From the NCBI GenBank assembly GCA_017473925.1, contig JAFUIY010000038.1, positions 1 through 37,312 of the forward strand: a stretch of 37,312 nucleotides of DNA. Direction: 5' to 3'. The notes under the pieces were generated by a model. It saw nothing but the letters and a program-made list of their open reading frames with translations, had not been told where the DNA came from and searched no databases. Below, in pieces: positions 33,165 to 37,312 of this stretch. The stretch is from Clostridia bacterium. Lineage in GTDB: Bacteria; Bacillota; Clostridia; Oscillospirales; Acutalibacteraceae. Both the position numbers and the translations under genes were made by a program. Each line of letters begins with the position of its first letter. Position 1 is the stretch's first letter.

Positions 33165-33172
33165 GGTGTTTT

Positions 33173-35680
33173 ATGAAACAGAAATTTGATGTCACGGGTA
33201 TGTCCTGCAGTGCATGCAGTGCTGCCGTTGAAAGAAGTGTAAACAAGCTTGCGGGAGTTGAGTCCTGCGAAGTGAGTCTTCTGACAAACAGCATGACCGT
33301 TGTTTTCGACGAAAAAACAACAGATGAACAGCAGATTATCTCTGCTGTCACATCAGCAGGCTACGGTGCATATATTCACGAAGACAAAAAAAAGATACAG
33401 AAGAAAGAACCTGCAAAAGACGATGAGCTGAAAAACATGAAGACACGGCTTATTGTCTCATTTGTATGCCTTATTCCCCTCATGTATGTTGCAATGGGGC
33501 ATATGATTTCACTGCCACTTCCCGCTTTTCTCACAGGCACAAAAAACGGTGTCGCATTTGCATTCACACAGTTTCTTCTGACTCTGCCCGTAATGTATGT
33601 AAACAGAAAATACTACATCAACGGCTTCAGGAGTCTTTTCAGGCGTCATCCCGATATGGATTCGCTTGTTGCGACGGGCTCATCTGCAGCCATTATTTAC
33701 GGTGTTTACTCCGTTTTTACCTTGTCACATGCGATTGCAGAAGGTAAAACTGCAGCAGCAGAAGCAATTCTTCATAATCTTTATTTTGAATCGGGTGCAA
33801 TGATACTCACCCTTATAACTCTCGGCAAATTCCTTGAGGCAAACGCAAAAAAGAAGACTACAACTGCGATTTCGTCACTTCTTGCACTGTCTCCCGACAC
33901 TGCAATTCTTTATAAGGACGGAAAAGAAACAGAAATACCCACGGAAGATGTCAAAGCAGGTGACATAATCATAGTAAAACCCGGCATGAGCATTCCCGTT
34001 GACGGCAGAATCATTCAGGGAAACACATCCGTTGATGAATCTGCAATCACAGGTGAAAGCATCCCCGTTGAAAAGGCTGTCGGCGACAACGTTACCGGCG
34101 GCACAGTCAACAAAAACGGCTATATAAGATTCACTGCAGAAAAGGTCGGCGATGATACTGCACTTGCAAAAATTCTCAGGCTCGTTGAAGAAGCATCATC
34201 CTCAAAGGCGCCCATTGCAAAGCTTGCAGACAAGGTCAGCGGTGTTTTTGTTCCTGCAGTCATATCAATTGCAGTAATAACATTCATTGCATGGATGATT
34301 ATAAAAAACGATTTTGCACTTGCCTTTGACACTGCAATTTCAGTGCTTGTAATTTCATGTCCCTGTGCTCTCGGCCTTGCAACACCCACGGCAATAATGG
34401 TCGGAATGGGAAAAGGTGCATCTGAAGGCATTCTCATAAAAAGTGCAACGGCACTTGAAACAGCACATAAGATTGACACTGTTGTCCTTGACAAGACAGG
34501 CACCGTGACTTCGGGAAAACCCACGGTCACGGACATTTTACCTGCTGAAAACACAACGGAAAAAGAACTGCTGACAACGGCATTTTCAGCCGAAAAGCTC
34601 TCAGAGCATCCCCTTGCTGCAGCCGTCTGTGAAAAAGCAGAGGATATGCAGCTCAGCCCTCTTGCTGCAGAAAACTATCTGAACATTCCCGGCAGAGGCA
34701 TCCGTGCACAGCTCGCAGACTCAACGGTTCTTGCGGGAAATGTACTGCTGATGAATGACAACGGCATTGATATCTCTTTGTCGGAAAAGGCTTACAACAA
34801 TCTTACAATGCAGGGAAAGACTCCCCTTTTCATTGCGGAAAACGGCATATTCAAGGGCATAATTGCCGTTGCGGACACTATCAAGGAGTCAAGCCCCGAA
34901 GCAGTAAAAAGCTTCAGAAAAATGGGCATTGATGTAATAATGCTTACGGGTGACAACAGAAAAACAGCACAGCATATTGCAGAGAAAGCAGGGATAGAAA
35001 ACTTCATTGCAGATGTTCTTCCCGACGGCAAAGAGGAAGTCATACGCCGTCTGCAGAGCGAGAACAAAACTGTTGCAATGATAGGCGACGGCATAAATGA
35101 TGCCCCTGCCCTCACAAGAGCAGATGTAGGCATTGCAATCGGCACAGGTACGGATGTCGCAATTGAATCAGCCGATATCGTGCTGATGAAGAGCGACCTG
35201 AATGACGCTGTCGGTGCAGTCAGACTCAGCAAAGCCGTTATGAGAAATATCAGGCAGAATCTCTTCTGGGCGTTTTTCTACAATATTCTCGGAATTCCCC
35301 TTGCAGCAGGCATTCTCTTCATTCCCTTCGGTATAAAGCTCAGCCCGATGATCGGTGCAGCATGTATGAGCATGAGCTCCGTATGTGTTGTCTCAAATGC
35401 ACTCAGGCTGAAATTATATAAAAACAAACAGAGCAAAACAGATGAAACAATCATTGAAGAAAGGACAGAAACTATGAAAAAAACAATCTTTATTGAAGGC
35501 ATGATGTGCAGCCACTGCACAGGCAGAGTTGAAAAGCTTCTCAACTCAATGGAGGGTATCACTGCCGAGGTAAGCCTTGAAGACAAATGTGCATACGTTA
35601 CGCTCACAAAAGAATACACGGATGCAGAGCTTATTTCTGCTATAGAAAATGAAGGCTATTCCGTAACGGAAATCCGTTAG
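33173..35680 (+). CDS. copA: Copper-exporting P1B-type ATPase with N- and C-terminal metal-binding domains
   Basis: An 835-residue heavy-metal ATPase that expels Cu+ across the membrane. Order: N-terminal HMA domain ([16 protein letters not shown], about 7-22); eight membrane helices with the copper motif Cys396-Pro-Cys398; actuator TGES (about residue 293); phosphorylation site Asp440 in DKTGT; nucleotide motif SEHPLAAAV; hinge [28 protein letters not shown]. After the last helix there is a second HMA domain (residues 768-835, [17 protein letters not shown]). That domain begins with a Met (ATG at 35474) preceded by AAGGA eight bases upstream, so a free 68-residue CopZ-like chaperone could be made from the same message. 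AAAGGTG precedes the main ATG. No copper repressor (copY/csoR) is adjacent. Confidence 0.95.
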   Translation: MKQKFDVTGMSCSACSAAVERSVNKLAGVESCEVSLLTNSMTVVFDEKTTDEQQIISAVTSAGYGAYIHEDKKKIQKKEPAKDDELKNMKTRLIVSFVCLIPLMYVAMGHMISLPLPAFLTGTKNGVAFAFTQFLLTLPVMYVNRKYYINGFRSLFRRHPDMDSLVATGSSAAIIYGVYSVFTLSHAIAEGKTAAAEAILHNLYFESGAMILTLITLGKFLEANAKKKTTTAISSLLALSPDTAILYKDGKETEIPTEDVKAGDIIIVKPGMSIPVDGRIIQGNTSVDESAITGESIPVEKAVGDNVTGGTVNKNGYIRFTAEKVGDDTALAKILRLVEEASSSKAPIAKLADKVSGVFVPAVISIAVITFIAWMIIKNDFALAFDTAISVLVISCPCALGLATPTAIMVGMGKGASEGILIKSATALETAHKIDTVVLDKTGTVTSGKPTVTDILPAENTTEKELLTTAFSAEKLSEHPLAAAVCEKAEDMQLSPLAAENYLNIPGRGIRAQLADSTVLAGNVLLMNDNGIDISLSEKAYNNLTMQGKTPLFIAENGIFKGIIAVADTIKESSPEAVKSFRKMGIDVIMLTGDNRKTAQHIAEKAGIENFIADVLPDGKEEVIRRLQSENKTVAMIGDGINDAPALTRADVGIAIGTGTDVAIESADIVLMKSDLNDAVGAVRLSKAVMRNIRQNLFWAFFYNILGIPLAAGILFIPFGIKLSPMIGAACMSMSSVCVVSNALRLKLYKNKQSKTDETIIEERTETMKKTIFIEGMMCSHCTGRVEKLLNSMEGITAEVSLEDKCAYVTLTKEYTDAELISAIENEGYSVTEIR

Positions 35681-35730
35681 TTTTTCGCTATATATATTAT
35701 AAATAAATATAAAGCGATTAAAAAATTCTA

Positions 35731-35759
35731 TTGACAAAGCACGTCTTATGCATTATAAT
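35731..35759 (+). promoter_or_regulatory. Promoter of the secreted protein gene
   Basis: Consensus TTGACA (35731-35736), a 17-base spacer and TATAAT (35754-35759). Confidence 0.92.
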
Positions 35760-35771
35760 AATTATGCATAA
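35746..35771. promoter_or_regulatory. Dyad over the -10 box (candidate operator)
   Basis: TTATGCAT (35746-35753) and ATGCATAA (35764-35771), perfect eight-base arms flanking the -10 hexamer. Position is ideal for a repressor; no regulator gene is adjacent. Confidence 0.5.
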
Positions 35772-35795
35772 TGATTTTCTAAAGGAGGAAAAGTC

Positions 35796-37058
35796 ATGAA
35801 AAAATTCATTGCTATTTTAATGACATGCATCATGCTTCTCGCTTGTGTACCTTTCGCTGCTTCAGCTGCTGAGACAGTATGGTCAGAAAGTACAACAGTA
35901 AATGCTGCTTTCTCAGTCCCTGCAGGTGATACATACAAAATTACAGGTACTTACACAATTGCTACAACAGCAAGAGTTGAAGAAGGCGCAACTCTCTTGA
36001 TTGCAAAGGGTGGTTCAGTTATCTTCACAGGTGCTGCAGGCCGTCTTATCAACAGCGGTAATGTTATTATCGAAAACGGCGGTACACTTAACCTTTCAGG
36101 TACAGGCACAGAGCTTTCAGATGCAACATTCGTTAACAACGACACAGGTAAGCTCACAATCGGCACAACTGCTGAATGCTACCTTGCATCAGGTTCAGCA
36201 GCATTCAACTACGGTACAATCGAAAACATCGACAAGATGACTGTAAAGGGTACACTTTCTCATCAGGTTACTATCCCCGGCACATTCACAGTCGGTTATT
36301 CTTACCTTGAAACATGGAACAGACAGAACTTTGAAACAACTTATACTGTAGGCTACTATCAGTATCAGGCAGGCGATGCAGACCTTGATTACACAGAATC
36401 ATCAAGCTACACACTCGCATCTGCAGAAACAACAGTTCTTGTTCCTCACGGTCAGAAGCTCTTCCTTATGATTACTCCTGAAGAAGGTAAGGAAGGCGCC
36501 TGGTGCGATGTAGGCAGAATGCAGATCACAGCTGGCGGTCAGAGTCTTAAAGCAGAAAACATTATCGACAATGACAGAGGTGTTTTCAGCATCACTCCCG
36601 CAAACGCACTCAAGGTTCAGGTTTACTCAACATCATACAAAGACCTTGTTAAAATTTACGAAATCAATCTTCCCAAAACAGAAGCTTACTATGTAATTTC
36701 AAAAGACGGCGATGTTGATGTTGCTACAGTAGAATTCGGTAAGGTATTCTCATTCCGTGTTGTTCTTGCTCCCGAATACGACAAGTCAGATTCTTATGTT
36801 TATGTAAACACATTTTACATGGAACCCGATGAATACGGCTACTATGACATTAAAGGTCCTATCGTTGACGAAGGTATGGCAACAGAAGGCGGTGTTCAGG
36901 AAGATATCGAAATCCAGGTTATGGGTGTTTCAGCAAACGCAAGACAGGAAATGATGGGCAGCCTTGTTGGTTTCATCCAGCAGATCTTCTCAGTTATCGA
37001 AGAAATCTTCTCATATTTCTTCGGCATCTTTGAAGACCTTGGCAATCTCGGTGCATAA
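35796..37058 (+). CDS. Secreted protein with beta-helix-like N-terminal half, function unknown
   Basis: A 420-residue exported protein with a signal peptide (about 1-24, ending ASAAE). Residues 30-160 contain repeated Gly/Thr/Asn-rich turns (GATLLIAKGGSVIFTG, GRLINSGNVIIENGGTLNLSG, NNDTGKLTIGTT) spaced like a short right-handed beta-helix. The middle is beta-rich with no family I recognise. The end is a strongly hydrophobic amphipathic helix (about 388-414: GFIQQIFSVIEEIFSYFFGIFEDLG) that may contact a membrane. AAAGGAGG precedes the ATG. A strong promoter and a terminator make it a single gene, probably highly expressed. Surface association is inference. Confidence 0.82.
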   Translation: MKKFIAILMTCIMLLACVPFAASAAETVWSESTTVNAAFSVPAGDTYKITGTYTIATTARVEEGATLLIAKGGSVIFTGAAGRLINSGNVIIENGGTLNLSGTGTELSDATFVNNDTGKLTIGTTAECYLASGSAAFNYGTIENIDKMTVKGTLSHQVTIPGTFTVGYSYLETWNRQNFETTYTVGYYQYQAGDADLDYTESSSYTLASAETTVLVPHGQKLFLMITPEEGKEGAWCDVGRMQITAGGQSLKAENIIDNDRGVFSITPANALKVQVYSTSYKDLVKIYEINLPKTEAYYVISKDGDVDVATVEFGKVFSFRVVLAPEYDKSDSYVYVNTFYMEPDEYGYYDIKGPIVDEGMATEGGVQEDIEIQVMGVSANARQEMMGSLVGFIQQIFSVIEEIFSYFFGIFEDLGNLGA

Positions 37059-37073
37059 TTAAAACAAAACATT

Positions 37074-37100
37074 AAGACCGTCGCAAGACGGTCTTTTTTT
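37074..37100 (+). terminator. Terminator of the secreted protein gene
   Basis: Stem AAGACCGTC / GACGGTCTT (37074-37082 and 37087-37095) around GCAA, then a run of T. Confidence 0.93.
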
Positions 37101-37106
37101 TGCATA

Positions 37107-37312
37107 CAAATCAGAATTTATCGGGATAATGCACAATGCAAAATGCATAATGCATAATTATATATTTCTCGTCGTAGGAGCTGGCATTGGCAGTCCGTCG
37201 TAATACAAACATTTTTCGTAGGGCGGCTTGCCCTCAAGCCGCCGATTTGTCGAAGACAAATTGGAAATCTGTGATTTCCACTATCAGATAAATCTAAATA
37301 TTGAGTTTATTG
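37107..37312. repeat. MITE-like intergenic element, copy E (right end open)
   Basis: Left border CAAATCAGAATTTATC. Positions 37109-37162 are the inverse of 103-156 with two differences. Beyond that lie tiny hairpins: GGCGGCTTG/CAAGCCGCC (about 37224-37244), ATTTGTC-GAA-GACAAAT and GGAAATC-TGT-GATTTCC (about 37246-37280). No ORF is present; the far border was not seen. Confidence 0.72.

Noticed and set aside
1..37312. Prophage, integrative element or insertion sequence
   Set aside because: No integrase, transposase, relaxase or phage structural gene is seen, and housekeeping operons are spread over the whole window.

Overview
The window looks like a chromosomal segment of an anaerobic, low-to-mid GC Clostridia bacterium, most likely Oscillospiraceae/Ruminococcaceae from a gut or rumen. 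The evidence is: Gram-positive ribosome-binding sites and sigma-A promoters throughout; a CIRCE element; a SpoVAE-type spore protein; an L21-Prp-L27 operon with the Firmicutes-type cleavable L27 N-terminus; a dnaG-rpoD operon; a dockerin-bearing secreted protease; and fucose/rhamnose glycan genes. I see no tRNA, rRNA, CRISPR array, transposase, integrase or phage gene. The genus is inference.

Layout. 1-5000: an intergenic repeat, CIRCE-controlled htpG and a lone spoVAE gene on the minus strand, then rlmA and a secreted dockerin plus trypsin-like protease on the plus strand. 5000-9600: an operon of a SurA-like lipoprotein, a rhamnulokinase-type kinase and L-fucose isomerase. 9600-14700: a secreted neutral-ceramidase-like protein, then an MBOAT O-acyltransferase with its DltD/AlgX-like partner. 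14700-16700 (minus): a PfkB sugar kinase, a zinc-ribbon protein and a SigH-like sigma factor. 16800-21000 (plus): rpmE, a YigZ/IMPACT protein, dnaG and rpoD. 21000-23270: two successive modules, each a small XRE regulator divergent from a membrane-anchored or exported protein; the second has two clear operator palindromes. 23270-25350 (minus): an MNT nucleotidyltransferase/HEPN pair running into a PHP-domain protein. 25490-26830: a secreted family I.5-type lipase. 26900-27980: the L21 leader and rplU-prp-rpmA. 28000-32940: a BNR/sialidase-fold protein convergent with a comF-GH78 rhamnosidase operon. 33000-37100: a CopA copper ATPase with a fused C-terminal CopZ-like domain, and a secreted repeat-rich protein.

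Two themes connect the window. One is housekeeping: ribosome, replication, transcription, heat shock. The other is host or plant glycan and lipid use plus the cell surface: fucose isomerase and kinase, GH78, a sialidase-like protein, a ceramidase-like protein, lipase and dockerin protease.

The most notable structure outside genes is a family of at least five MITE-like intergenic elements at 1-157, 9595-9723, 17189-17371, 33035-33164 and 37107 to the window end. They share two conserved ends in both orientations, but their interiors are swapped and built of tiny hairpins with two- or three-base loops. Other points worth checking are an in-frame internal start that could release a free 68-residue CopZ from copA, the XRE operator pair, and the GGADGPT tail on the sialidase-like protein.
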